A stretch of DNA of 64,000 nucleotides from Saccharothrix sp. NRRL B-16314 (GCF_000716595.1 NZ_JNXC01000037.1:62001-126000); one strand, 5' to 3'; positions 8,413-16,851 are shown, counted from the stretch's first letter. Notes: generated by a model not told the origin, from the sequence alone. Numbers and translations: made by a program.

Positions 8413-9957
8413 GTGCCGCGTCGGCGTCACGCCGCCTTGATGTTGGCGGCTCTGAGCGCGCTCGCGGCGTGCAGCGCGGGCCCGTCGACCCGGCCGGTGA
8501 TCGCCGTGCACGGCGACGGCGAGGAGCTGTCGACGGCCGCCGTGCCGTCCGGCCCGCGCGAGGTCCCGCCGCTGGCGGACTACGAGGCGGACCGGCTTGC
8601 CTGGTCGAAGTGCACCGACTCCACGAAGGCCCGGATGGGCGACACGGCGCCGGTCGGTGGCGGCGAGTACGAGTGCGCGCGGCTGACCGTGCGGCTGGAC
8701 GCGCCGAGCCGACCCGGCCGGGGCAGCCTGGGTCTGGCGCTGCTGCGCATCGGCACCGGCCGCAGCCCGCTCGTGGTGGTCGGCGACGCGGGCGGCGAGC
8801 CCGGCACGGTGAAGGCGGCCCGGCTGGCCGCGAGCCTCCCGCCGCAGGTGCTGAGCACGTTCACGCTGATCGGCGTGGACCGGCGGGGCACCGGCGGGTC
8901 GGACGGCGTGCAGTGCGTGCCGGACGTGGCGCGGGTGGGGATCGCCGAGTCCGATCCGGCCGAGGAGACGCTCGAGGAGCTGTCGGAGTCCTACACGGTC
9001 GCCAGCCGGGAGTGCGTGCTCGACCTGGAGAACCGGCTGACGGCGATGGACTCGTGGCGTGCGGCGGCGGACCTCGAACAGCTGCGCGAGTCGCTGGGCG
9101 TGCCGCACCTGAACGGCATCGGCGTCGGCGAGGGGTCGCGGGTGCTGTCGCTGTACGCGAGCCGGTACCCGGATCGGATCGGGCGGATGGTGTTCGACGG
9201 CGCGCCCGACCCGACGCTGGACGCGCCGGGGGTGGCGCAGACGCGGGCGGTGGCGGCGGAGGAGGCGTTCGCGGCGTTCGCGGCGGACTGCGTGATCCGG
9301 GGTTGCCCGTTGGGTGCGGACGCGGCGGGTCGGTTCAAGGCGTTGCTGGAAGCGTTGCGGGACGAGCCGTTGGACGGGCGCGACTTCGACCTGACGCCGG
9401 GGACGGCGACGGTGGCGGTGCTGGCGGGGTTGGCGGACCGGTCGCGGTGGCCGGCGCTGGCGGACGGGGTGGCCGCGGCGGAGGGTGGTGACGGCGCGAA
9501 GCTGAGCGCGTTCGTCAGTCCCCTGCTGGTGGACCGGGAAGAGGACCCGCCGTGGCTGGACGCGGGGATCGTCACGAGCTGCAACGACACCACGACCCGG
9601 ATTCCGCCTGAGCGGGTGGCCGGGATGGCGGCGGACTGGCGGACCAAGCACCCGTTGTTCGGCGCGTACTTCGCACGTGCCCTGCTGGCCTGCGGCCCGT
9701 TCCCGGTGCCGCAGGCGGCGAAGGTGTCGAAGCCGGCCGGGGCGCCCCCGATGCTGGTCCTGACGACCGCCGCCGACCCGGTGACGCCGCGCGAGGGCAG
9801 CGAACGGGCCGCGCAGGCGTTGCCGGCCGGGGTCGTGGTCGGCTGGCAGGGCGGTGGGCACGGCGCGTTGGGGCAGTCGGCTTGTGCGATGAAGGCGGCC
9901 GAGGAGTTCTTGGTGAACGCGAAGGTGCCCACGAGCGGAACCGTCTGCCCGCCCTGA
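8413..9957 (+). CDS. Secreted TAP-like alpha/beta hydrolase lipoprotein, apparently without nucleophile Ser
   Basis: 514-residue exported protein. The N-terminus is basic, then hydrophobic, then lipobox LAAC at about residues 15-18, so it is probably lipid-anchored. The body resembles the TAP/SlpD-like hydrolases of actinomycetes: GVDRRGTGGSD forms the oxyanion region, RMVFDGAPDP follows the elbow, and the C-terminal TAP domain keeps an Asp (TTAADPVTP) and a His (GGGHGALG). At the nucleophile elbow, where relatives have GxSYG, this protein reads GVGEGS, so Gly occupies the serine position. GTG 8413 is chosen for GAGGGA 5 nt before it and because the signal sequence begins there. Confidence 0.8.
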   Translation: MPRRRHAALMLAALSALAACSAGPSTRPVIAVHGDGEELSTAAVPSGPREVPPLADYEADRLAWSKCTDSTKARMGDTAPVGGGEYECARLTVRLDAPSRPGRGSLGLALLRIGTGRSPLVVVGDAGGEPGTVKAARLAASLPPQVLSTFTLIGVDRRGTGGSDGVQCVPDVARVGIAESDPAEETLEELSESYTVASRECVLDLENRLTAMDSWRAAADLEQLRESLGVPHLNGIGVGEGSRVLSLYASRYPDRIGRMVFDGAPDPTLDAPGVAQTRAVAAEEAFAAFAADCVIRGCPLGADAAGRFKALLEALRDEPLDGRDFDLTPGTATVAVLAGLADRSRWPALADGVAAAEGGDGAKLSAFVSPLLVDREEDPPWLDAGIVTSCNDTTTRIPPERVAGMAADWRTKHPLFGAYFARALLACGPFPVPQAAKVSKPAGAPPMLVLTTAADPVTPREGSERAAQALPAGVVVGWQGGGHGALGQSACAMKAAEEFLVNAKVPTSGTVCPP

Positions 9958-9967
9958 GGTTGCGGGA

Positions 9968-10242
9968 GGTCGGGTTTTGGCTGCCTGAGGTTCGGCAGCC
10001 TTCGGTTTGGCAGCCTTCGGTTTGGCAGCCCCCGGTTCGGCAGCCCAGGTTCGGCAGGCCCGGGTACGGCAGCCTCGGGTACGGCGGTCCGGGGTTCGGC
10101 AGCCTCGGGTACGGCGGTCCGAGGTTCGACAGCCCGGGGTTGGCGGTCCGAGGTTCGACAGCCCGGGGTTGGCGGTCCGAGGTTCGACAGCCCGGGGTTG
10201 GCGGTCCGCCCGGGGTTCTCCAGCCCGGGGTTCGGCAGCCAG
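9968..10242. repeat. Tandem repeat tract with 14-15 bp period
   Basis: About 18 units resembling GGTTCGGCAGCCTCG follow each other. The central part is a higher-order repeat alternating AGGTTCGACAGCCCG with GGGTTGGCGGTCCG three times (about 10120-10207). Unit length switches between 14 and 15, which shifts any reading frame, so I regard the tract as non-coding. It fills the space between the convergent hydrolase and Cys-rich peptide genes. Confidence 0.8.
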
Positions 10243-10327
10243 CCACAGGATCTTGGCGGCCTTGGGCCCCGGCGCGCTGGGGCGGCCGGGGCCGGGCGTT
10301 CAGGTCATCGGCGTGACAGGCACGGGT

Positions 10328-10429
10328 CTAGCAGCTGGAACAACACCCGCAACCCGGACCCGTGCAACCGGTGCAGCAACCGCAACTGCCGAGCTGGGGC
10401 TCTTCCGCGGCCATGATCTCTACCACCAT
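10328..10429 (-). CDS. Small cysteine-rich peptide (33 residues)
   Basis: A very short gene starting at ATG 10429 with a strong ribosome binding site, GGGAGG, 5 nt upstream, and a TAG stop. The peptide has an acidic N-terminal half (MVVEIMAAEEPQLG) and a C-terminal half holding eight cysteines as two copies of the motif C-G-C-C-x-x-C separated by TGPG. It ends in Cys. There is no signal peptide. The leader-like acidic half plus a Cys/Gly/Ser core resembles a ribosomally made, modified peptide precursor; a small metal-binding peptide is the alternative. It lies 144 nt downstream of the DUF6319 gene on the same strand. No modification enzyme is adjacent. I do not recognise a family. Confidence 0.6.
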   Translation of the reverse strand: MVVEIMAAEEPQLGSCGCCTGCTGPGCGCCSSC

Positions 10430-10573
10430 CTTTGCCTCCCCGGAGTCGGACTTCCTCCTGCGACCGAAGGTATTTCGACCCCACCGTCCGACCTACCGCC
10501 GGGCAGGGGAAGCCCCCTCACTCGATCGCGGAACGCCAATCATCAAAACGTTGCAATACGTGTTCGCCACCCC

Positions 10574-11251
10574 TCAGCCGCTCAGCTCGTCCAACGCCCG
10601 TTGCGCCTCCGCCAGCTCCGCCCGCAGTTGCTCGACCCGGGCGAGGTGACGTTCCCTGGCCGCGTCGATCACGCTCTCCACCGCCTCGTCGACCTCCTCC
10701 GGCAGCAGCTTCGCCGCCTGCGACACCGCGGACGCCGCCACCGGCGCGGCCTTCAGCGTCCGCTTCGACCCCCACTGCACGTCGACCGTCCACTCACCCT
10801 CGACGGTCGACACCAGCGTCACCGTCACCTCGGCCGGCTTCGCCTGCTTGCGCACCGCGGGCTTGCGCTCGGCGGCGGGCACGGCGGGCGCGGGTGCCGG
10901 CTTCGGCTTCGCCGGTGGCGGCGCGGGCGTGTAGATGTGCTCGATCGGCGCGGGCGCCTCGGTTTCCTCCTTCACCGCGGCGGGCGCCGGCGTGCGCTTG
11001 CGCGGCGCCGGCTTCTCCAGCGTCAACTCGGCCGGCGAGAACGACAGCTCGTCCTTGTCACCGGTCGGCCGCACCTGGATGAAATCGCCTTCGGCCGGTT
11101 CGGTGAACGAGATCACCTTCGCCGACCTCCCGGCCTCCACCCCCACGGCGGCGGAGGTGAACCAGACCGCGGCCGGACGACCCGCGGTCAGCTCCGCGCG
11201 CAAGTAGTCGATGTCCTCCTCGGACAACGAGTTCTGCTTCGCCTTCGCCAT
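10574..11251 (-). CDS. DUF6319 family protein
   Basis: 225-residue cytoplasmic protein. The N-terminal domain (about residues 10-85) contains LRAELTAGRPAAVWFTSAAV and GDFIQVRPTGDKDELSFSP, the pattern I associate with DUF6319 of actinobacteria. A Pro/Ala/Lys-rich linker follows (about 90-145), then a C-terminal region with an arginine- and glutamate-rich coiled-coil helix at the end. Function is unknown. ATG 11251 is chosen because GGAGGTACCG precedes it; an in-frame start 21 nt upstream lacks such a site. It follows the DUF2238 gene by 45 nt on the same strand and may be cotranscribed with it. Confidence 0.65.
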   Translation of the reverse strand: MAKAKQNSLSEEDIDYLRAELTAGRPAAVWFTSAAVGVEAGRSAKVISFTEPAEGDFIQVRPTGDKDELSFSPAELTLEKPAPRKRTPAPAAVKEETEAPAPIEHIYTPAPPPAKPKPAPAPAVPAAERKPAVRKQAKPAEVTVTLVSTVEGEWTVDVQWGSKRTLKAAPVAASAVSQAAKLLPEEVDEAVESVIDAARERHLARVEQLRAELAEAQRALDELSG

Positions 11252-11296
11252 CGGTACCTCCACGACTTGCACAAGATCCGTCGTGTGCAGCTTGCC

Positions 11297-11902
11297 CTAC
11301 GGCACCGACAATTCCGCGAGCTGCCGGTCGTGCGGGCGCGCGAGGACCCACTGCGCGACCACCGAACCGACGAGCGCGAGGAGCATGTCCCAGTGGGTGT
11401 CCCACACATCGCCCTGTGTGCCAAGGAAATCCGTCGCGGACTCGCCGCCGACCACCGCGCCCGCCCACTCGATGAACTCGTACCCCGCGCTGATCGCCAG
11501 GCAAGTCGCGGAGACGAGGAAGAACGTCCACCGGCCCGGCCGCAGCGGCGACCGGCGCAACAAGATCTCGCGCACCAGCACCGCGGGCACGAAGCCCTGC
11601 ACGAAATGTGCGAAACGGTCGTAATGGTTGCGGTCCGTCCAGGGCAGGTCGCCCAGCGGCACCTCGGCGTAGGTGTAGTGGCCGCCGAGCGCGAGCACCA
11701 GCGCGTGCCCGAAGACCAGCCAGTACGCGAGCCGCGTCAGCGGGAACCGGCGGTACGTCACCACGAGGAGCGGCAGCGCGATGAGGATCGGCGCCACCTC
11801 CAGCAGCCACGTGCCGTAGCTCTTGGGCCGGATGGCGGACACCGCTACCGCCACCACGACCAACCCGGCCAGGACGAGCGGTAGGCGAGCCCTCGGTTCC
11901 AT
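11297..11902 (-). CDS. DUF2238 (YjdF-like) membrane protein
   Basis: 201-residue integral membrane protein with about six hydrophobic helices. The motif HYDRFAHFVQGFVPAVLVRE in the middle and YEFIEWAG plus GDVWDTHWDMLLA near the C-terminus are hallmarks of the DUF2238/YjdF family. The conserved His, Asp and Glu residues within membrane segments hint at metal or proton chemistry, but the function is not known. It probably heads a small minus-strand unit with the DUF6319 gene. The start ATG 11902 is the only good option. Confidence 0.8.
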   Translation of the reverse strand: MEPRARLPLVLAGLVVVAVAVSAIRPKSYGTWLLEVAPILIALPLLVVTYRRFPLTRLAYWLVFGHALVLALGGHYTYAEVPLGDLPWTDRNHYDRFAHFVQGFVPAVLVREILLRRSPLRPGRWTFFLVSATCLAISAGYEFIEWAGAVVGGESATDFLGTQGDVWDTHWDMLLALVGSVVAQWVLARPHDRQLAELSVP

Positions 11903-11949
11903 TCACCCGATCCTGCCGGCTCGCGCGCCCGGCCGGAGTCCACACAGGA

Positions 11950-11982
11950 CACGGGCGGCGAGGTGAGCCCTCGCCGCCCGTG
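11950..11982 (-). terminator. Strong hairpin terminator after GH81 gene
   Basis: CACGGGCGGCGAGG and CCTCGCCGCCCGTG form a perfect 14-bp stem around TGAGC, 36 nt beyond the stop codon of the glucanase gene. Confidence 0.75.
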
Positions 11983-12018
11983 CCGTGCACCGCTCGCGCC
12001 GCCGGTGCGGCGGTGGGA

Positions 12019-14790
12019 CTAGGAGCCGAACTGGATCCAGTTGACGTTCACGAAGTCGGCCGGCTGGCCGCTGGTGAACGTCACGTAGACGTCGTGCTTG
12101 CCGGTCAGGCCGGTGATGTTGGCCGGCACGGTCCGCCAGCTCTGCCAGCCGCCGGTGTTGCCGACGGCGAAGCTGCCGACCGGAGCGGCCGTCGTGCTGC
12201 CGATCCGGACCTCCACCAGGCCGCTCACGCCGCCCGCCGCGCCGCTGGCGACCCGGGCGACGAACTGCCGCCCGGTGCGGGTGCCGAAGTCGACGCCCCG
12301 GAAGAGCACCCACTCGCCGTTGGCGATGCCCGCGATGTTCTGGCCGCCGCCGGTGTCGGTGGTCGTCTCCTTGAACACGCCCTTGTGCGAGTCGTAGGAC
12401 TCGGCCTGGATGGTGCCGAACGCGTCACGGGACACCGGCGGAGCCGTGGTCGTCGTGGTCGTGGTGGTGGTCGTGGTCGTCGTGGTGGTGGTCGTCGGGT
12501 CGGTGGGGTTCACGCCACCCGAGCCGGAGTCGACGCCACTGCCGGCCGGACCGCGCCACGCGGTGGACGACGCCGGGACGTTCAGCGTCTGCCCGTCCGA
12601 GAACGTCACCGTGGTCGCCGTCGCGCCCGGGTTGTAGGCCACGTACGTGCGGGCGCCGTTCTTGCTCAGCACGGTGTGCGTCGGCACGTTCGCGGTGACG
12701 GACGTGTCGGGCGTGCCGTACGTGTTGAGCGACGTGATCCAGTGGTAGGCGTGTGCCCGCGAGTCGCCGTCCTCCGGCGGGAGGCCGCCGCCGTAGTTCG
12801 CCAGTGCCTGCGCCGGGTCCGCGATCGCCAGGAACTGGGTGATGATGTCCTTCCACTCGACCTCGGTGCCGCCGTTGTTGGCCCGCAGCTCGTTGATGTT
12901 CTGCAGGACGTCGGCCTTGTAGTCGGCGTGGTACAGCGAGCCGCCGGTGATCGGCAGCATGTTGATGCCGTGGATCTCCTCCGGGTTCGCCGTCCACCAC
13001 GTGCTGTAGCTGGCGCCCGCGCCCCACACCATGCCGACCGTGCCGTGCTGGAAGGAGGCGGGGAAGACGGAGTCGTCCTTGTCGAACCAGTACTGGGCGA
13101 TCGTGGACTCCTGCGTGGTGTGCAGGTAGATGCCCGCGTCGCGCAGGGCGGTGTCACCGGTCGCCTGGCCGAACAGCACCGCGGCGGTGGCGAACATCAT
13201 CCCCTCGGACGAGGACTCCTCGTTGTTGCCGTGCGCGAAACCGGCGTGGCCGGACGCCCAGCCGTGGCCCGCGTACGCGTCGAAGTTGCGCAAGAACGGG
13301 AAGCGGGTCTCGCCGCGGTCGTAGTTGTTGGCGTCCTTGACGAGCAGCTTGACCATGCCGCCGTACCGGGAGTCCGCCGCCCACGCCTGGTCGTGCTGGG
13401 CCAGGATCGCCGCCGCCAGCACGTAGTAGCCGGCGTGGAAGTGGTGGTCGTTCAGCTCGGCGTCGGTGCCGTACGAGGCGGGGTAGCCGGTCAGCGCGCC
13501 CCACGTGGAGTCGTAGACGAAGTGCTTGTCCGCCTCACCGGGGGTGGCGGTGAGCCAGTCGGTGAGCCGGTCGCGGACCATGCCCAGCAGCCGGTCGCGG
13601 CCCGCCGTGTAGCCGATCTGGTTGGCGACGCGGGCGAGTGCCGCGAGGCGCCACAACGCCTTGCCGGTCCAGTAGGTGTCCTTCGCGCCCTTCCACGGGT
13701 CGGCGGCGTTCAGCTCCTGGTCGATCTCGGCGCGCAGCCGGTTCTGGTCGGCTGCCGAGGACAGGGGGAGCGCCGGCAGGACGCCGTTGAACGTGCTGCG
13801 GGTGGTGAACGACGAGCCCTCGCGCAGCCGCATCTCACCGCGCGGCGAGGTGTAGCGGTAGGCGGTCGTGGTGTCGGAGGAGTTGATCCACTGGTGGCGG
13901 TAGAGCGCCTGGAGGGTGCCGGTCTGGGTGCCCTGGCGGGGTGTGGTCGTGGCCGTGTAGGTGGCGGTGAGCTGGGCATTCGCCGCGTTGTACGACCAGT
14001 TGACCTTGGTGTCGGTGACGAACGAGAACGCGTAGCGCTGGAACAGGGACAGCGCGTCGCGGCTCGGCAGCGCGGCGACCGAGAAGAAGGAGGCCGACGC
14101 GGTGGCCTCGGCGGTGCCGACGACGTTCCACGTGGTCGGGGAGAACAGCGCGTAGTCGCGGCCGTTGATCGTGACACCGAGCGTGGTGCCGGTGTTGCTC
14201 CAGATCGTGGTGGCGCCGTTGAAGCCGACCCGGGCCGTGCCGCCGGTGGCCTCCGCGTAGACGTACGGCGAGCCGTGGCCGATGGTCGTGCGCAGGGTGC
14301 GCGTCCCGTCGGTCCACAGAGGACTGACCGTCCAGTCGGACCAGCCGTCGACCGCGGTGCGCGGCGCGTTCAGGCCGGAGACGCCGACGAACAGGTCGTC
14401 CTGGTGCATGAACTCGTAGAACCGGCCGTCGGGCGTGATGCTCGGGGTGTTCGGGGAGCCGACACCGAGCCCCTGCGCCGCCGCGTGGAAGGTCAGCGGG
14501 TGGCCGTACATGTTCTCGGAGTAGGGGTTGCCGGGGTAGCGCTGGAAGGCCAGCGACGACCACCAGTCGTTGGTCGGGACGGGGCGGCCGGCCATCCGGG
14601 CGGTGACCTTCGGCGTGACGGGGGCGCCGGTGGAGTCGGACGGGCCGACCGTGCCGGCCGGGCGGGTGGTGGCGTAGCTGCCCGCGCCGACGGTCACGGC
14701 GTTGGCCGTACCGGTCAGGGCGAGCGGTATCGCCGCGGCCACGGCCAAAGCGGCGACGGCAGCCGCCAAGTGTGGTCGGATTGAACGCAC
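12019..14790 (-). CDS. Secreted GH81 endo-beta-1,3-glucanase with CBM6
   Basis: 923-residue secreted enzyme predicted to cut beta-1,3-glucan of fungal or plant walls. A signal peptide ends near residue 31 (LTGTANA). The GH81 catalytic domain (about 50-690) carries NDHHFHAGYYVLAAA with the acid Asp and NNEESSSEGM with the paired Glu. A run of 17 consecutive Thr forms a flexible, probably O-mannosylated linker near 780. The last about 125 residues form a CBM6-type domain (IQAESYD ... VNWIQFGS). GTG 14790 is chosen for GGAGG 5 nt upstream; an upstream in-frame start would overlap the palindrome at 14820-14835. That palindrome suggests control by a CebR/LacI-type repressor responding to oligosaccharide. 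Confidence 0.93.
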   Translation of the reverse strand: MRSIRPHLAAAVAALAVAAAIPLALTGTANAVTVGAGSYATTRPAGTVGPSDSTGAPVTPKVTARMAGRPVPTNDWWSSLAFQRYPGNPYSENMYGHPLTFHAAAQGLGVGSPNTPSITPDGRFYEFMHQDDLFVGVSGLNAPRTAVDGWSDWTVSPLWTDGTRTLRTTIGHGSPYVYAEATGGTARVGFNGATTIWSNTGTTLGVTINGRDYALFSPTTWNVVGTAEATASASFFSVAALPSRDALSLFQRYAFSFVTDTKVNWSYNAANAQLTATYTATTTPRQGTQTGTLQALYRHQWINSSDTTTAYRYTSPRGEMRLREGSSFTTRSTFNGVLPALPLSSAADQNRLRAEIDQELNAADPWKGAKDTYWTGKALWRLAALARVANQIGYTAGRDRLLGMVRDRLTDWLTATPGEADKHFVYDSTWGALTGYPASYGTDAELNDHHFHAGYYVLAAAILAQHDQAWAADSRYGGMVKLLVKDANNYDRGETRFPFLRNFDAYAGHGWASGHAGFAHGNNEESSSEGMMFATAAVLFGQATGDTALRDAGIYLHTTQESTIAQYWFDKDDSVFPASFQHGTVGMVWGAGASYSTWWTANPEEIHGINMLPITGGSLYHADYKADVLQNINELRANNGGTEVEWKDIITQFLAIADPAQALANYGGGLPPEDGDSRAHAYHWITSLNTYGTPDTSVTANVPTHTVLSKNGARTYVAYNPGATATTVTFSDGQTLNVPASSTAWRGPAGSGVDSGSGGVNPTDPTTTTTTTTTTTTTTTTTAPPVSRDAFGTIQAESYDSHKGVFKETTTDTGGGQNIAGIANGEWVLFRGVDFGTRTGRQFVARVASGAAGGVSGLVEVRIGSTTAAPVGSFAVGNTGGWQSWRTVPANITGLTGKHDVYVTFTSGQPADFVNVNWIQFGS

Positions 14791-14819
14791 AGGGACCTCC
14801 AGCAGGGACTCACAACCTT

Positions 14820-14835
14820 GTGAGAGCGCTCTCAC
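14820..14835. promoter_or_regulatory. CebR/LacI-type operator upstream of GH81
   Basis: GTGAGAGCGCTCTCAC is a perfect 16-bp palindrome 30 nt before the glucanase start. It matches the TGGGAGCGCTCCCA-type operators of CebR-like LacI repressors controlling glucanase genes in actinomycetes. No LacI gene lies nearby, so a distant regulator would act. Confidence 0.8.
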
Positions 14836-14919
14836 GCATCGCAAACGGTAAACCCGTGCCTGCCTCGTGTCTACTGTCGACCGCTTCTGACTCTGTCAAG
14901 TAGCGGCGGTGAGACCTGC

Positions 14920-15126
14920 TCAGCCCTCGGTGTCGTCGACCCGGAGCCGGTACTCGCACCCGTACTCGACCGCGTACTGGAGGTCGTAGTGGTGCACGAT
15001 CTTGGGGCCGCCGTGCAGGTGGACGTGGGTGACCGTCTGCTTCGGCGGGTCCGGCGCCTTTGCCCGCGAGTCGACCCTGCCGTCAAGAGGCCCACCGACG
15101 AACCGCACCACGTACGCCTGCGTCAT
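14920..15126 (-). CDS. Small hypothetical protein (68 residues)
   Basis: 68-residue protein with a beta-rich pattern: AYVVRFVGGPLDGRV near the start, then THVHLHGGPKIVHHYDL, then EYGCEYRLRVDD at the end. The VRFxGGPLDGR opening is common in small uncharacterised actinobacterial proteins. No signal peptide or membrane segment is seen. The start ATG 15126 follows GGGAGGCAAGCCG, a good ribosome binding site, whereas longer readings of this frame have none. It is probably transcribed alone. Function unknown. Confidence 0.6.
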   Translation of the reverse strand: MTQAYVVRFVGGPLDGRVDSRAKAPDPPKQTVTHVHLHGGPKIVHHYDLQYAVEYGCEYRLRVDDTEG

Positions 15127-15476
15127 CGGCTTGCCTCCCTCTCCTCCGGCATCGCCTCCATGGTACGAGAGGACCAGTCGGATCGCGGCCGAACTGCGGC
15201 CGGAAACAGCCGGTTGGCGCAAACTCCGGGGCCCGCCACCGGTGCCCGCTCGCCGTTGCCGAAGTCGGGGCCGGCCAGTCCGGCGAGCCCGGCCTATGGG
15301 CTCGTCACCCACGCCTCGGCGGTCGTGAGCCAGTGGAGGAGCCTGCCGCGCCAGACGTCCACCCGAGGGTGGACGCGAGCCCGACGAGCAGACCCGGGAC
15401 GGGGCCGAGTCGAAACACCGTGACGACCCCGAACATCGCGCCGCCATCGGAATCGCTCACTCCACCGGCCGCACGG
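15127..15476. other. Stretch with no convincing gene
   Basis: About 350 nt of GC-rich sequence upstream of the 68-residue gene. Frames on both strands are open but none has a ribosome binding site together with plausible codon pattern. I see no strong hairpin or repeat. Confidence 0.5.
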
Positions 15477-15665
15477 TCAGTCCGCCGGGTCGACGTACTC
15501 GTCCGTCTCACCGTCACCGATGCAGTCGTCCGGTGTCAACGAACCCCCCTCGCCGAACCCGGACGTGTCGAGCAACGCCCAAACGGCATGAGCGAAGGCC
15601 GCGTAATCGCGGGCGGACACGTCAGCTGGCAACAGCACTTCGAGGCGTCGGGTCTGCACACCCAC
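15477..15665 (-). CDS. Hypothetical small acidic protein (doubtful)
   Basis: 62 codons from GTG 15665. The translation is balanced and acidic (VQTRRLEVLLPADVSARDYAA, then GETDEYVDPAD at the C-terminus), which looks more protein-like than other frames here. The frame stays open for 18 more codons upstream without a better start, so this could be the 3' part of a decayed gene. There is no clear ribosome binding site and I recognise no family. Confidence 0.3.
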   Translation of the reverse strand: MGVQTRRLEVLLPADVSARDYAAFAHAVWALLDTSGFGEGGSLTPDDCIGDGETDEYVDPAD

Positions 15666-15855
15666 AGCGTGACCGTGTTCGACCGGCCACGCGATCCCCT
15701 GAGGGAGCGGTGTTCGAGGTCAACGAGACCGGTGGCCCCGCCCCATCCGCCAGTCCGCGCCCACAGAACCGGCTACCACCGAGCTCGTCACCGGCAGTCC
15801 CGAACCGTGACCCCGGCGCAGGCGCGCTGCACCCCCGGCCCGTCTTCTCCCAGCT

Positions 15856-16851
15856 CTAGTTGCGCTTCCGCGACGGCTGCACGCGCGGTGGCTCGCCGGG
15901 CATCTTGGGGTAGTCGGGCGGGTATGGCATCTCGCCCCGCTCATCGCCCGCGTACCAGTCCAGCAGCGTCTCGATGCCGAACGCCTCGTCGTCCAGGCCG
16001 GCGTGCGGGTCTCCGTTGTCCGCCAGGTACTTCGGCACGGTGAGCACGTCGAAGTCGTCCGGGTCCACAGTGGACAGCTGCTCCCACGTCACCGGCGTCG
16101 ACACGGTGGCGCGCGGGGTGCCGCGGACGGACCAGGCGGACGCGATGGTGCGGTCCCGGGCGGCCTGGTTGAAGTCGAGGAACACCCGCTCGCCGCGTTC
16201 CTCCTTCCACCACGACGTCGTCGCCCTGTCCGGTGCCCGCCGCTCCACCTCCCGCGCCAACGCGATCACGGCGTGCCGCACGTCCACGAAGTCCCACTCG
16301 GGCCGAATCCGCACGGCCACGTGGATACCCCGCCCGCCGGACGTCTTCGGGTAGCCGGTGAGCCCCAACTCGTCCAGCACCTCGCGCAGCACCATCGCGA
16401 CGTCGATCGCGTCCCGGAAGTCCGTGCCCGGCTGCGGGTCGAGGTCGACGCGCAACTCGTCCGGCCGATCCGTGTCCGACCGCCGCACGGGCCACGGGTG
16501 GAAGTCGAACGTGCCCAGGTTCGCCGCCCACGCCAGCACCGCCGGCTCGGTCGGGCACACCTCGTCCGCGGGCCTGCCGGAGGGAAACTTGATGCGCGCC
16601 GTCTCGACCCACTCGGGAGCACCCTTGGGCAGCCGCTTCTGGTAGAACGCCTCCCCCGTGACCCCGTCCACGTAACGCTTCAACGTGGTCGGCCGGTCCC
16701 GGAGCACGCGCAGCAGGGGTTCCGCGACGGCGAGGTAGTACTCCACCACCTGGAGCTTGGTGATCCCCCGGTCCGGGAAGTAGACCTTGCCCGGGTTCGA
16801 CACCCGCACCACGCGCTCGCCTACGTTCAGTTCCACAGCTTGGGCCGCCAC
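15856..16851 (-). CDS. LigD-type DNA polymerase/primase domain protein
   Basis: 331-residue stand-alone archaeo-eukaryotic-primase-like polymerase, the POL domain of LigD. Seen are KRYVDGVTGEAFYQKRLPKG, the metal-binding pair in LRVDLDPQPGTDF near residue 138, TSGGRGIHVAV near 170 and FLDFNQAARDRTIASAWSVR. Such polymerases add nucleotides or fill gaps in end joining and excision repair and often work with LigC-type ligases; one is encoded at 6332-7405. GTG 16851 is preferred because TACGCT lies 7 nt upstream, a leaderless arrangement; the upstream extension of the frame is non-native. Confidence 0.88.
   Translation of the reverse strand: MAAQAVELNVGERVVRVSNPGKVYFPDRGITKLQVVEYYLAVAEPLLRVLRDRPTTLKRYVDGVTGEAFYQKRLPKGAPEWVETARIKFPSGRPADEVCPTEPAVLAWAANLGTFDFHPWPVRRSDTDRPDELRVDLDPQPGTDFRDAIDVAMVLREVLDELGLTGYPKTSGGRGIHVAVRIRPEWDFVDVRHAVIALAREVERRAPDRATTSWWKEERGERVFLDFNQAARDRTIASAWSVRGTPRATVSTPVTWEQLSTVDPDDFDVLTVPKYLADNGDPHAGLDDEAFGIETLLDWYAGDERGEMPYPPDYPKMPGEPPRVQPSRKRN

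Noticed and set aside
9882..10316. Repeat-rich protein encoded in the 15-bp tract
   Set aside because: Unit length alternates between 14 and 15, so no frame keeps a consistent repeat peptide, and no start signal fits.
11980..14784. 934-codon plus-strand frame opposite the GH81 gene
   Set aside because: Shadow frame; the minus strand encodes GH81 and CBM6 with intact motifs.
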